A stretch of 43,992 bases of DNA from Nitrospirota bacterium (GCA_037386965.1 JARRLN010000026.1:1-43992), one strand, 5' to 3'; positions 31,788 to 40,916 are shown, numbered from the stretch's first letter. Numbers and translations are program-made. Notes: generated by a model from the letters alone, not told the origin.

Positions 31788-33140
31788 TTAGCCCTCCAGG
31801 GCTTCCACGCGGCGCAGGTACGTGCTCATATCGAATTTGGCCCTCAGGCCCGCCGCGCTCATGTAGCGGACCTTTCCGTATATGGGCCGCTCCTTCCATG
31901 CCCGGTCATGGAGGCCCCCGATGCTCCAGAGAATCCCGGCATAACCGTTGGGGTCTCTGCCGTCCAGCTCGTAGGTGTCATTGAGGGAGACGGCCGTCTC
32001 GATTGCTTCGTCGGGTGATTCCGTCCATTCGAGCATCTTCTTTGCCCAGTACATTCTCATGTACCCGTGCATTTTCCCGGTATTCACCATCTCCTTTTGT
32101 GCGGCGTTCCAGAAGGGGTCGTGGGTACGGGCATTCTCGAGCTCTGCACGCGCGTAGATGTGCGGCCTCCTGTCCCTGCGGTGCTTATCCAGGCTCCGCC
32201 TGGCCCATTCAGGCAATCCGTTTAGGTTGTCGTAATCGGGGTTGTAATGACAGAAATTATCGGACAGCTCCCTCCGTACCAGAAGCTCTTCCATGAATGC
32301 GGCCCTTGCTTCGGCGGGCGCCCCGCTTTTTTGGACCTCCAGGGCGACGCGTGCAGCGGAAAGCTGGCCGAAATGGAGATACGGCGAAAGGCCCGACTGG
32401 CCCTCCTTGGAAGGGTCGTTCCTGTCCCGTTCGTAACGGGCGAGTCCGGATGCGAGAAAAGCGGCCAGGGCCTTTCTGCCGGCGTTTTCGCCGGGGGCGG
32501 GCCGGAGGAGCTCGGAAACGGACCTGTCCACATCGAGTGAGCGCGAGACTGCTTCCCACCGGATTGTCTTGAGCCTTTCCCGCCAGATATGGGGGTGCTT
32601 TTTGAGGCGGGGAAATGCGACGAGATAACGGGGGATGAGACGTTTTAGCTTGGGCCTGAAGGTATACGCCGCATATTCCTGTTTCAAAGAGGCGGCCCAA
32701 CAGGGGACGACGTTATGGGCGTCCACTACATGCAAGGGGATTTCCGTTTTGGAGGCGACCCCGCTTTCCCATTCCTTCTTGATGCGGAGGGGGTTGAAGT
32801 CGCAAACCAGGAGCCCGGCCCGTGTTCGATGCAAGAAACCGGGTAGGACGTCCGGAGGGTTGCCCCGGAGAAGAAAAAAGGGGATATTCTTCCGGCTCAG
32901 CGCGCCCTCGAGCTCTCGAAGCCCCTTGAGCATGAAGCCGTAATGCCGGAGGTTGGCCCCGAGATAATCATTCGCCAGGGAAAAAGACACCAGGAGGGGA
33001 ACCTTCTTTTTCATGGCCATGTCCTGCGCGTAGAGAAGCGCCCAGTTGTCCAAAGCCCTCTGGTCCCTGCTCATCCAATACACGACGGGACCCGCGCTCG
33101 GCTCCCCTCCTCGCATCCGCACGGCCCTATCTCTATTCAT
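31788..33140 (-). CDS. phr: class II cyclobutane pyrimidine dimer photolyase
   Basis: 450 aa. The N-terminal domain begins VVYWMSRDQRALDNWALLYAQ, typical of class II enzymes. The FAD-binding helical domain carries GQSGLSPYLHFGQLSA, EELLVRRELSDNFC, MVNTGKMHGYMRMYWAKKMLEW and LNDTYELDGRDPNGYAGILW, all conserved in class II photolyases. It uses blue light to split UV-induced CPDs. It starts 8 nt after the lipocalin gene and is cotranscribed with it. ATG 33140 gives the full N-terminus. Lipocalin and photolyase genes often share B12-dependent light regulators (LitR/CarH), though no such regulator lies in the window. Confidence 0.95.
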   Translation of the reverse strand: MNRDRAVRMRGGEPSAGPVVYWMSRDQRALDNWALLYAQDMAMKKKVPLLVSFSLANDYLGANLRHYGFMLKGLRELEGALSRKNIPFFLLRGNPPDVLPGFLHRTRAGLLVCDFNPLRIKKEWESGVASKTEIPLHVVDAHNVVPCWAASLKQEYAAYTFRPKLKRLIPRYLVAFPRLKKHPHIWRERLKTIRWEAVSRSLDVDRSVSELLRPAPGENAGRKALAAFLASGLARYERDRNDPSKEGQSGLSPYLHFGQLSAARVALEVQKSGAPAEARAAFMEELLVRRELSDNFCHYNPDYDNLNGLPEWARRSLDKHRRDRRPHIYARAELENARTHDPFWNAAQKEMVNTGKMHGYMRMYWAKKMLEWTESPDEAIETAVSLNDTYELDGRDPNGYAGILWSIGGLHDRAWKERPIYGKVRYMSAAGLRAKFDMSTYLRRVEALEG

Positions 33141-33148
33141 GAGCGGTT

Positions 33149-33676
33149 TTACTCCTGCGGGGTGAGGATGAGCCTGGATGTATCATAGCCCTGTTCCCTT
33201 AACCGGGCCAGGATTTTCCGGTAGGTTTCCGGGTCCATTTTCTTTGTCCTGCCGAGTATCCACACGTACTTCCTTTTTGGATGTCCCACGACGGCATATT
33301 CATAGGAGTCGCCGAGGTCGATTATCCAGTAATCCCCCGAAAAGGGCCAGAAGAACGATACCTTGAGCTTTGCGTTCGTTTCCCGGTCCGAAACCCGGGC
33401 CGTGCCCCTGACGGACCGCAGTTTGCCCTGAAAGGTCCTGTCGTAACATTCGTTGAGCACGGTTATTTTCCCGTCCTCCCTCACGGTGTACGTGGCCCTG
33501 CTGCCGACGCAGCCCTCCTGAAACGTGTTCGGATACCTGGCGATTTCGTACCACAGTCCCGCATAGCGATTCACATCCACAAAAGGGACCACGTCGGGAG
33601 GGTTCATGGGTCGTTCTTTCGTTTCCGCGCACGAAAAGGCCAACGCCAGGAGCAGTAAGGCGGCCGTCCTCTTCAT
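33149..33676 (-). CDS. blc: bacterial lipocalin (Blc-like lipoprotein)
   Basis: 175 aa from ATG 33676, with AAAGGA just upstream. The signal peptide MKRTAALLLLALAFSC is a lipoprotein-type signal (Cys16), with a slightly atypical Phe before the Ser-Cys. The lipocalin motif is VNRYAGLWYEIARYPNTFQ, followed by ATYTVREDGKITVLNECYD, SFFWPFSGDYWIIDLG, YAVVGHPKRKYVWILGRT and MDPETYRKIL, all typical of Blc. Blc binds fatty acids or lysophospholipids at the outer membrane. It forms a two-gene unit with the photolyase gene. Confidence 0.93.
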   Translation of the reverse strand: MKRTAALLLLALAFSCAETKERPMNPPDVVPFVDVNRYAGLWYEIARYPNTFQEGCVGSRATYTVREDGKITVLNECYDRTFQGKLRSVRGTARVSDRETNAKLKVSFFWPFSGDYWIIDLGDSYEYAVVGHPKRKYVWILGRTKKMDPETYRKILARLREQGYDTSRLILTPQE

Positions 33677-33755
33677 TTGTCCTTTACCTCGAGGAGTGCT
33701 CTGGGGCCTGGTTTTGAAATGAGCCGCGCGGTGAGGCGTCCCTCTTTGTATTTCC

Positions 33756-33773
33756 GCCCTCTCATGAGAGGGC
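33756..33773. repeat. 18-bp perfect palindrome in the lipocalin upstream region
   Basis: GCCCTCTCATGAGAGGGC is fully self-complementary. It lies between the end of the DUF1122-like gene and the lipocalin start on the minus strand. No T-run follows it, so it fits an operator, or a weak terminator of the upstream operon, equally well. Confidence 0.6.
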
Positions 33774-33811
33774 ACGCCGGAACGCAATAGACGCACGCAC
33801 GAGGAAAACGG

Positions 33812-34465
33812 CTAAGCAGGCGACACCGCGGCGTCTATCTGCTCAAGCACCCCTCGTGCCCTCCGGCCCACCCTTTCCCAATACGCGTCTGCCGGTTCGG
33901 ACTCCGGCTTCCTCTGCAGGAAATCCTCGACCTCTCTGCCAATCTTTCTGAGTTGGCGGGACCTGTTTTCCTCGTCCAGGGGTTTTTCGCCCTGCAATTT
34001 CCGGCCGCCTTCGCGGAACCCCTCGGGGTAGTACCAGTCCTTGAACCAGGTAAAACCCACCCGGAGCATCTTATAGCCAAGCCGCGTAACGGCTTCCGGA
34101 AAGCCCCGTTTCAAGCCGACCGCGGTCTCTTCGTCATGGAGGTATTCCACGAACAGCTTGCCGCCGCCGGAAAGGCTCTTCGCGAAAAACCCGAGGAGGG
34201 CGTCCTCCAGGGCGGAGTCCACATAGCCGATTTCCGTGTTTCCGAGTTTGACGCTCTCCCTGACGTTGTAAAGCTCCGTCCAGGGCCTGTAGTATTCTCC
34301 CGCACCGGAGAACATCTTGCACATCATCAGGTAGGCATCGTCCCCGCCCCTTCTTACGCGCACTTCGGCGTCGACCATCCCGGCGCCGCCCCCGTGAGCC
34401 CCGACCGCGTAGACGTGCAGGTCGCCGGCGGCGAGCCCTTCGGCCAGATCCTCATAGGCGCTCAT
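33812..34465 (-). CDS. DUF1122-like protein of unknown function
   Basis: 217 aa, soluble. The segment GFTWFKDWYYPEGFREGGRKLQGEKPLDEENR (about 137-168) recalls DUF1122, a family seen in archaea and some bacteria, but this is from memory. Earlier parts contain GYVDSALEDALLGFFAKSL and GKLFVEYLHDEETAVGLKRGFPEAVTRLGY, which resemble an acetyltransferase-like fold. It lies 56 nt after the FBP aldolase/phosphatase gene on the same strand and is probably cotranscribed. No function is proposed. Confidence 0.6.
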   Translation of the reverse strand: MSAYEDLAEGLAAGDLHVYAVGAHGGGAGMVDAEVRVRRGGDDAYLMMCKMFSGAGEYYRPWTELYNVRESVKLGNTEIGYVDSALEDALLGFFAKSLSGGGKLFVEYLHDEETAVGLKRGFPEAVTRLGYKMLRVGFTWFKDWYYPEGFREGGRKLQGEKPLDEENRSRQLRKIGREVEDFLQRKPESEPADAYWERVGRRARGVLEQIDAAVSPA

Positions 34466-34521
34466 GCTTTTCCACTCCGGGAATACCTTTCCGTTTCCGA
34501 GCCCGCCTGCTTCTTCGCGCT

Positions 34522-35610
34522 CTACTGCTTGAACCTGTCCTTGAGCTTGTCCATGAGTTTCGGCATCGTCGTGTACTCCAGGTCCTCGAGTCCCAGCCTG
34601 TGAGGCTCGAAGGGGCCGTGCCGCCTCAGGTACTCCGTAATCGTGACGGCCTGCTGCCTCGTCCCGTCAAACGCCGGGTCGTCGAACATGTCGCGCGGCC
34701 CCACCAGCTTGCCCCCGGAGAGCTGGAAGCCTGCGGCGATGACCCTCGGGGGGCCGTCGAACCTGGAAGGATGCGCCGTCTCGAACGAAACCGGCATGAG
34801 AGGACCGTGGTGGGAGCCCCTCATCCATCCCTCCACCATATGGGAGAACGAGAAGGCCTCGAGCACTTCGCCGACGGCCGGAAGGCCCGACTGGCACCGG
34901 ACGACGACCACCGGGTCGTCCTTGCCGACATAGCGCCCGGCCACCAGGCTCAGCTTCTGGGTGGACGCCGCGACGGCGACCATGCCGTCGCTTTTCCGGT
35001 ACACATTCTTCAGCATGAAGCGCCCCGGCGCGCCTATGAACATCAGCAGGTCGTACATGTCCTCGGGACAGGTCAGTTCAATCGTTTTCTGCTCCTTCAC
35101 GTCCAGCACTTCGAACCTGAAGCCCTCGTGCATCGCCGGGTCGATGACCAGTCCGGGGCTGTTGAAGGGGTCGGCGAACATCCGGAAAAGGGGCAGGTTC
35201 CACGCCCCGGGGGAGCACTTGTCCCCCATGAACACAATCACCGGCTCGCTCTTGCGCTCCTCGATTTCCATCTCGGCCACGCCCGGCCCCATTCCTTTGA
35301 CGTTGCCGCTGAAGGCGTCGGAGAGAAGGTCCTGTCCCGCGCCGTAGAGCTTGAGCCCTTTGGCCACCTCGGTGCAGGTTTCAAACGTGTCCCAGGACAG
35401 TTTGTGGACTTTTTCGTCGTCCATGCCGTGGGGGTGCGTCATGATGAGCTCGAGGTCGTCGCCGCAGTGCATGACGCGGAAGTCCGTGAGGGTCCCCGCA
35501 CCGACGGCCTCGTTCAGCTTCTCTTGGGCTTTCTTCATCAGGTCGGGATGAATCGAGGTATGGCCGACAAAACCCCCGACATCGGCCTTGATGACGCTTA
35601 GAGTAATCAT
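34522..35610 (-). CDS. fbp: archaeal-type fructose-1,6-bisphosphate aldolase/phosphatase
   Basis: 362 aa from ATG 35610, with GGAGG 6 nt upstream. The start MITLSVIKADVGGFVGHTSIHP is the signature of the bifunctional FBPA/P, followed by GDDLELIMTHPHG, VFMGDKCSPGAWNLPLFRMF (with the conserved Lys), MYDLLMFIGAPGRF and GGKLVGPRDMFDDPAFD. One enzyme condenses triose phosphates to fructose-1,6-bisphosphate and dephosphorylates it, making gluconeogenesis one-way. It occurs in archaea and deep or autotrophic anaerobic bacteria, so it suggests CO2 or C1-based growth. Confidence 0.95.
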   Translation of the reverse strand: MITLSVIKADVGGFVGHTSIHPDLMKKAQEKLNEAVGAGTLTDFRVMHCGDDLELIMTHPHGMDDEKVHKLSWDTFETCTEVAKGLKLYGAGQDLLSDAFSGNVKGMGPGVAEMEIEERKSEPVIVFMGDKCSPGAWNLPLFRMFADPFNSPGLVIDPAMHEGFRFEVLDVKEQKTIELTCPEDMYDLLMFIGAPGRFMLKNVYRKSDGMVAVAASTQKLSLVAGRYVGKDDPVVVVRCQSGLPAVGEVLEAFSFSHMVEGWMRGSHHGPLMPVSFETAHPSRFDGPPRVIAAGFQLSGGKLVGPRDMFDDPAFDGTRQQAVTITEYLRRHGPFEPHRLGLEDLEYTTMPKLMDKLKDRFKQ

Positions 35611-35648
35611 AACGGCCTCCCTGAGCGACGTACTCTTTTCCTGTACAA

Positions 35649-35677
35649 ATCTTTTCACAAAGGGCGGGGCCTGTCAA
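35649..35677 (-). promoter_or_regulatory. candidate sigma-70 promoter of fbp
   Basis: On the minus strand TTGACA (35672-35677), a 17-nt spacer and a weak -10 AAAGAT (35649-35654) precede the fbp start by about 40 nt. Confidence 0.5.
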
Positions 35678-35995
35678 TTCGGCCCGGTGCGGAAGGATTC
35701 CGAAAGGGCTTGTGGCGAAAGAGTAATCTGCCGTAAGGGATGCCCCACGATAAGGGGAGCCGACGCCCGCGGTGCCCTCGACCCTTCGGGTTCATTTTGC
35801 CCGGGGGAAATGCCGGACATCTCCCGACCGGTCTGCCGTGGCCCATGGAGGTGCCTCTTCCGGGCGTGACAGCCGCCTTCGTGCAGGGAAGCGAGAAAAA
35901 CAGTCGACAGCGCCCCTCGCCCGAACGAATTTCTCCGGGTCCGGCCTTTTTTGAAGCCGGATGATGTCTCTGTGATAGGTGTCACGGCCTGGGAG
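35678..35995. other. noncoding stretch between divergent fbp and kinase genes
   Basis: About 440 nt (35659-36101) separate two divergent genes. Short frames exist on both strands but none has a ribosome site or a protein-like composition. Visible structure: a hairpin TCCGGC/GCCGGA with a T-rich loop (35939-35961), GGACG/CGTCC (36027-36040), and promoter-like boxes at both ends. I see no known riboswitch or RNA gene. Confidence 0.4.
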
Positions 35996-36024
35996 TTGTC
36001 CTTGATGTACATTGTCCATATAGA
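35996..36024 (+). promoter_or_regulatory. candidate sigma-70 promoter of the second kinase/regulator pair
   Basis: TTGTCC (35996-36001), a 17-nt spacer and TATAGA (36019-36024), about 78 nt before ATG 36102. A small hairpin (GGACG/CGTCC) follows in the leader. Confidence 0.5.
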
Positions 36025-36101
36025 AGGACGTATTTCGTCCCTCACGGGAGAAAGTGGTGTTTTCCGAAGGGATGCGATGAACGACCGGAGGTGGACCTGA
36101 G

Positions 36102-37199
36102 ATGTTCACAGACGAGGAGCGCCGCATCCTGATGGACGTACTGGACACGTCGCAAGACGGTATCTGCATTTTCGACATGAACTTTGCGATGATAGCGGCC
36201 AACAGTGCCGTGAAGAAGTGGTACGAGCGCCACGAGCCGCTTGCGGGAAGGAAATGCCATGAGATCTTCCGCGGCAAGAGCTTACCCTGTGAAAACTGCA
36301 CTATCGGAGAGACGATGGATGGGGGGGAAGCCTACCGTCAATTCATCCAGTTTGCCCGTGAGGACGGGGGTGAGGGGTGGCTGGAGGTTCGCGCGGAAAG
36401 ATACGTGAACACCGCCAGCGGGGAGGTGAAGGGGTTTGTCACGTATTTGCGCGACGCGACGGAAAAACTGTCCCTCCAGCAGGAGACCGTCCGTTCCGCG
36501 CAACTGGCATCGGTGGGAGAGCTTGCCGCGGGCGTGGCGCATGAGATCAACAACCCCATAAACGGCATCATTAACTACGCGCAGATTTTGGCCAACAGGC
36601 TGCCCCCGGGCGAGAACAAGAGCATCGCGATGCGGGTCATCCGCGATGGGGACAGGATTTCCCGCATCGTCAGGGGCCTCCTTTCCTTTACACGGCACCA
36701 GCGGGACACGAAGCACTACGTCAGCATGCGGGACATTATCGGGGAGGTCCTCTCCCTGACCGGGGCTTACGTCAGACGGGACGGGATCGACCTGCGCATC
36801 GTCATCCCGGACGACCTGCCCGACGTCCATGTCATTCCCTACCAGGTGGAACAGGTTTTCCTCAACATCATCAATAATGCCCGCTATGCCTTGAACGAGA
36901 GATTCCCCAAGTCCGACGAAAGGAAAATCCTGGAAATACGATGCGAGCTCTGCGAAAACGCGGGAAGGACATGTGTCCGCACGGACATGTGCGACTTCGG
37001 CGTCGGCATCCCCGAAGACCTCCTCGAAAAGGTCATGACGCCTTTCTTTACGACGAAGAAAGGCGGGGAGGGAACCGGGCTCGGGCTCAGCATCAGCAAG
37101 AACATCATTCTTCACCACGGAGGGTTTTTCTCCATCGAGAGCCGGGAAGGGGAGTATACACGGGTCTCCATAGAGCTGCCGGCCGGGGAGATGCAGTGA
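36102..37199 (+). CDS. PAS sensor histidine kinase with Cys motif
   Basis: 365 aa, cytoplasmic. The N-terminal PAS domain (about 8-120) contains GRKCHEIFRGKSLPCENC, i.e. a single Cys followed by C-x2-C, a pattern seen in a group of PAS domains that may bind metal, heme or Fe-S. HisKA has GVAHEINNPINGI with His147. HATPase_c ends with GTGLGLSISKNIILHHGG. Its last codons overlap the GTG of the response regulator (GTGA). The likely signal is redox or a metal-bound ligand, from the Cys motif only. A GGAGGTGGACCTGAG region precedes ATG 36102. Confidence 0.92.
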   Translation: MFTDEERRILMDVLDTSQDGICIFDMNFAMIAANSAVKKWYERHEPLAGRKCHEIFRGKSLPCENCTIGETMDGGEAYRQFIQFAREDGGEGWLEVRAERYVNTASGEVKGFVTYLRDATEKLSLQQETVRSAQLASVGELAAGVAHEINNPINGIINYAQILANRLPPGENKSIAMRVIRDGDRISRIVRGLLSFTRHQRDTKHYVSMRDIIGEVLSLTGAYVRRDGIDLRIVIPDDLPDVHVIPYQVEQVFLNIINNARYALNERFPKSDERKILEIRCELCENAGRTCVRTDMCDFGVGIPEDLLEKVMTPFFTTKKGGEGTGLGLSISKNIILHHGGFFSIESREGEYTRVSIELPAGEMQ

Positions 37200-38881
37200 A
37201 CGAGCGCATCCTGGTCGTTGACGACGAGGAAAGCATCCGGTTTACGTTCTCGGCTTTCCTATCCGACGCGGGCTATGACGTCAGCACGGCGGCGGAGCGC
37301 GATGAGGCCTTGACCCTTCTGTCTTCCGAAACGTTCGACCTGATTTTCATGGACGTCATTCTGCCGGGCTGTTCCGGCCTGGACTTCCTCAAGGAGATAA
37401 AGGAAGCGCGCCCTCTGTGCCCCGTCGTCATCATCACGGGGGCGCCCTCGGTGGATACGGCGAGCGAGGCGGTGCGTCTCGGGGTCTACGACTACGTGAT
37501 GAAGCCCATCCGGCAGAACACTCTCCTGAGGATTACCGGCATGGCCCTCAGGCACAAGGTCCTCGTCGAGGAAAAGGAAAGAAACAGGGCCAACCTGGAC
37601 GCCATCGTCACCGGGCTCAGGGACGGCGTGCTCATGGTGGGGCCCGACACCACGGTCCTCGAGGACAACCGGGCCCTTCATTCGATTTGCGGACACTGGG
37701 ACGGCCACTTGAGAGGAGAGAGGTACGACGGGGTCATGGGCAGCCGCTGTAGGGGTTGCCTGGGCGTGATAGCGGAGACCCTTCGCACCGGCAGGCCCGT
37801 TGACACGGGGCGCATCGAGTGCACGGGGCACAAGAGGGTCGTCTCCCTGTCATGCACGCCGCTGGTCGATTTCGACCACTCGTTGCTCGGTGCGGTGCTG
37901 CTTGTGCGCGATGAGACGCGGGTGGCTGCGCTGGAGAGGAGGCTCGAGGAGCGCGACCACTGCGGCGTCATGGTCGGCAAGAGCGACCGGATGAAGGAGG
38001 TATACAGCCTCGTCGAGGCGGTTTCCACGGTGGACTCCACGGTGCTCGTCACCGGGGAGAGCGGGACGGGCAAGGAACTCGTTGCGGACGCCATCCACAG
38101 GAAAAGCGGCCGCAGGGGAAAGCCCTATATCAAGGTGAACTGCTCCTCGCTGCCGGAGAACCTCCTTGAGAGCGAGCTCTTCGGACACGTGAAGGGCTCA
38201 TTCACCGGCGCGGTCAGCGACCGCCTGGGCAGGTTCCGGGCCGCCGACGGCGGGACCATCTTCCTCGACGAAATCGGGGACATTCCCCCGGCTCTGCAGC
38301 TCCGGCTGCTGCGCGTGCTGCAGAACAGAGAAGTGCAGCCCGTGGGCGCCTCAAGGCCGGTTCCGGTCGACGTGCGCGTCATAGCGGCGACCAACAGGGA
38401 TTTGAGGACGACGGTGAAAAGGCAGACCTTCAGAGAGGACCTTTACTACCGGCTGAAAGTCGTCGAAATCCGGGCGCCGGCTCTCAGGGAGCGGCGCGAG
38501 GACATAGAGCCCCTTGTCGCCCACTTCCTCGGCAAATTGAACGACAAGCTCGGAAAACACATCGAGGGCGTTTCAGAGGACGCCCTCAGCGCGTTCACGA
38601 GCTATGACTGGCCGGGAAACGTCAGGGAGCTGGAACACGTAATCGAGCGCGCCCTGGTCATTACGAGAAACGGGATCATCACGACCGACGATCTCCCTCC
38701 CGAGCTCTGTTGCTTCAGGACGCCTCTCCTGCCCTCATCGGAAGACGAAAGAGAGAAGATACTGCACGCCCTGCGGAAGTCCGCCTGGAACAAGACCAGG
38801 GCTGCACGGCTTCTGGGCATGAGCCGGCGCACCATCTACAGGAAGCTCAGCGAACACGACATCTCGACCGCCGACGCGTAG
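37196..38881 (+). CDS. NtrC-family response regulator with inserted PAS domain
   Basis: 561 aa from a GTG overlapping the kinase stop. The receiver has ILVVDDEESI, Asp53 in IFMDVILPG and Lys in YDYVMKPI. A PAS domain (about 130-250) with a CRGC pair (about 185) sits between receiver and AAA+, an unusual position also seen in the regulator at window start. The AAA+ domain has [14 protein letters not shown] (Ser for Ala in the loop), FREDLYYRL and WPGNVRELE, and the C-terminal Fis helix-turn-helix is NKTRAARLLGMSRRTIYRKL. It is a sigma-54 activator controlled both by phosphorylation and possibly by a signal at its PAS. A strong dyad follows its stop codon. Confidence 0.94.
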   Translation: MNERILVVDDEESIRFTFSAFLSDAGYDVSTAAERDEALTLLSSETFDLIFMDVILPGCSGLDFLKEIKEARPLCPVVIITGAPSVDTASEAVRLGVYDYVMKPIRQNTLLRITGMALRHKVLVEEKERNRANLDAIVTGLRDGVLMVGPDTTVLEDNRALHSICGHWDGHLRGERYDGVMGSRCRGCLGVIAETLRTGRPVDTGRIECTGHKRVVSLSCTPLVDFDHSLLGAVLLVRDETRVAALERRLEERDHCGVMVGKSDRMKEVYSLVEAVSTVDSTVLVTGESGTGKELVADAIHRKSGRRGKPYIKVNCSSLPENLLESELFGHVKGSFTGAVSDRLGRFRAADGGTIFLDEIGDIPPALQLRLLRVLQNREVQPVGASRPVPVDVRVIAATNRDLRTTVKRQTFREDLYYRLKVVEIRAPALRERREDIEPLVAHFLGKLNDKLGKHIEGVSEDALSAFTSYDWPGNVRELEHVIERALVITRNGIITTDDLPPELCCFRTPLLPSSEDEREKILHALRKSAWNKTRAARLLGMSRRTIYRKLSEHDISTADA

Positions 38882-38897
38882 GCGCGACAGGTCCAGC

Positions 38898-38929
38898 GTG
38901 TGCCTGGCACAATTTGTGCCTTGGCACAC
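38898..38929. promoter_or_regulatory. dyad cluster with sigma-54-like promoter before the chemotaxis genes
   Basis: The core GGCACAATTTGTGCC is a perfect 7-1-7 palindrome, flanked by GTGTGCC on the left and GGCACAC on the right, so that three overlapping inverted repeats share the GTGCC/GGCAC element. TGGCACAATTTGTGCC (38905-38920) also has the GG-N10-GC spacing of a -24/-12 promoter. No T-run follows, so a terminator is less likely. It may be the binding site or target promoter of the regulator just upstream. Confidence 0.5.
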
Positions 38930-39074
38930 CGGCACCCTTCTCCCCAAACCGCAGTATTCTTTCAAGGCGGCTTAAACGCCCGTCTTTTCAGCTTTCCCTC
39001 GCCCCGCCGCGGACGTTCCGGCCATGGCATCCTTTTTGAATTGTCTCTGTGAGTGGTTTGGTGGAAAGGAAAAC

Positions 39075-39482
39075 ATGGTGAAACGTGCAACGTCCGACGA
39101 AAGGCTGGCATGCAGGGTGCTCATCATAGGTGAGGAGATACTGCGCCTGAACATTCTCAAGGAAAGCCTCAACGGCGCGGGGTACGAGGTTTATGTGACC
39201 GACTCCGTGGTACGGGCGAAATCCCTTTCCGAATTTCTGAACTTTCACGCCCTCGTCGTGGTCTTGGGGAAAAACGTCTTGAACATGGAGGCTGCATTGC
39301 GGCTTATCCGGGGAATAAAAAGTCTGCATCCCGAGATACGGACGATACTGGCCGGTGCGGAGGACGCGTGCAGGCAGCGGGGGACGGTACAGGACGTCGA
39401 TGTCTGCCTTTCCTTCCCGTGGAGATTGAGCGAGTTGCGCAATGCCCTCGAATGCCGGAACGGACGGGCCGAGGACGGCTGA
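39075..39482 (+). CDS. degenerate receiver-like protein without phospho-acceptor Asp
   Basis: 135 aa from ATG 39075, with AAAGGA upstream; ATG 39024 would add 17 residues but lacks a ribosome site. The pattern RVLIIGEEILRLNILKESLNGAGYEVYVTD followed by LVVVLGKNVL, TILAGAEDA and CLSFPWRLSELRNAL matches a CheY-like alpha/beta fold, but the acidic pair and the central Asp are replaced (GEE, LGK). It may be a phosphorylation-independent receiver acting by binding. It starts the group leading to the chemoreceptor and CheA genes. Confidence 0.6.
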   Translation: MVKRATSDERLACRVLIIGEEILRLNILKESLNGAGYEVYVTDSVVRAKSLSEFLNFHALVVVLGKNVLNMEAALRLIRGIKSLHPEIRTILAGAEDACRQRGTVQDVDVCLSFPWRLSELRNALECRNGRAEDG

Positions 39483-39635
39483 AGGAGAACCCGGCATGAG
39501 GCTTACGAGAAGAATGCAAACGCGGGCGCCTTCTCCTCCTTACGAGATGGCCGCCATCCCGGCGGCGGAGCCCCGTCTGAGGGGATGTTCTCCGTTTCCA
39601 ACATGTTCTCCCCGCCGCGGAAGGAGGGAGCTTTC

Positions 39636-40871
39636 ATGAGGAAGTCTTCGTTTCTTCCCCTTGCTCTCATTATGCTTCCCCTCTGGGCCGCCGCCTTCCT
39701 GCAAGCCGAAAACGTGCGGTTGATGGCGGCGACGGGCGCATGGGGGGTTTCGCTTCTCCTTGTGATGCGGCACGTATCGCGGCGGCACCGGGACTTTGAG
39801 GCCGCCGCCGGTGAAGAGACCAGGAAGCTTGTGGACAACGCGACGAGCAACATTCTTCCGCTGGCCGAGATTCTCGAGGAGAAGAAGGCACTGCTTCCCG
39901 TCATGACGAATCAGCTGGGCGAGATCGTGCAGCACACGGAGCGAGCCGCCACGGACATCGGAGAGAGCTTTTCGAGCATCGTCCGGCGCGCCCGCCAGCA
40001 GGCCGAAGGCGTCTCGCTGGCCTTTGACAGGATGGCCGGCGAGGAGGGCGGCGAGTCTCTCCTTTCCATGAGCGGAAACGCCCTGCGGGACGTTATCGAT
40101 AGCCTCAAGAGCATGGTGGTCGTCATCGACAGCGTACTCGCGGACATGCAATCCCTGCAGTCCCACGTCGATTCGGTCACCGACACCATGGGCGAAATAG
40201 AATACATTGCCGACCAGACGAACCTCCTTGCCCTGAACGCCGCCATCGAGGCGGCACACGCCGGCGAGCAGGGAAGAGGATTTGCCGTGGTGGCCGACGA
40301 AGTCCGGAAACTCTCGGGCAACTCCAGTGCCGCCGCAGCCAGAATCAGGCACGTCATCGCACAGATTACGGGGAGCCTGGCAACGATCCGGTCACACGCC
40401 GCCAAGAAGAACGCCGACTGCAAGGGCATATCCCACGGGGCGGAAAGCGTCGTGGACGAAGCCCTGATGCGTATCGACAACGTGCTCGGGAGGACGAAGA
40501 ACGACCTGGACTCCCTGACGGGACAATCCGAGGCTCTGGCGCGAGACATAAGCGGAATCGTCGTATCCATGCAGTTTCAGGACATAACCCGTCAACGCAT
40601 AGAACACGTGACGGGCCCTCTGGAAACCCTGACTGCGGAACTGGCGGCGATGGCCTCGGTCCTGCGCAGAGCGGGCGAGACGCCGTTGCATATGCAAGAG
40701 GGGGCCGATTTGGAGTGGCTCAAGGGCCTCTATACCATGCAGGCGGAACGGGACGTCATGGCCTCGACCGTGGGAGGAGAGGCCCCGGACGATGCGGATG
40801 AGAATACAGAGGTCGGCGCGGCGCGCAGGTACGGATTGCAGGATGCGGAAAACAACGTCACCATCTTCTGA
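39636..40871 (+). CDS. methyl-accepting chemotaxis protein-like signalling protein
   Basis: 411 aa from ATG 39636 (GGAGG 10 nt upstream). Two close N-terminal hydrophobic segments (about 5-24 and 27-45) form a hairpin with almost no external domain. The rest is coiled coil, with the conserved signalling tip [38 protein letters not shown] (about 189-227) that binds CheA and CheW. Since no periplasmic sensor is present, it must sense from the membrane or cytoplasm. The C-terminal part ([17 protein letters not shown]) is common in MCP-like proteins of non-flagellar chemosensory systems. No CheR/CheB methylation enzymes are in the window. Confidence 0.88.
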   Translation: MRKSSFLPLALIMLPLWAAAFLQAENVRLMAATGAWGVSLLLVMRHVSRRHRDFEAAAGEETRKLVDNATSNILPLAEILEEKKALLPVMTNQLGEIVQHTERAATDIGESFSSIVRRARQQAEGVSLAFDRMAGEEGGESLLSMSGNALRDVIDSLKSMVVVIDSVLADMQSLQSHVDSVTDTMGEIEYIADQTNLLALNAAIEAAHAGEQGRGFAVVADEVRKLSGNSSAAAARIRHVIAQITGSLATIRSHAAKKNADCKGISHGAESVVDEALMRIDNVLGRTKNDLDSLTGQSEALARDISGIVVSMQFQDITRQRIEHVTGPLETLTAELAAMASVLRRAGETPLHMQEGADLEWLKGLYTMQAERDVMASTVGGEAPDDADENTEVGAARRYGLQDAENNVTIF

Positions 40872-40916
40872 GCGTACACGGAAACCGCCGCTGGCACGAC
40901 AGAGGGAGGTGTCTCC

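Noticed and set aside
35659-36101. Riboswitch or small RNA in the noncoding gap
   Set aside because: Only short hairpins are visible and no known consensus was recognised, so it is described as a gap only.
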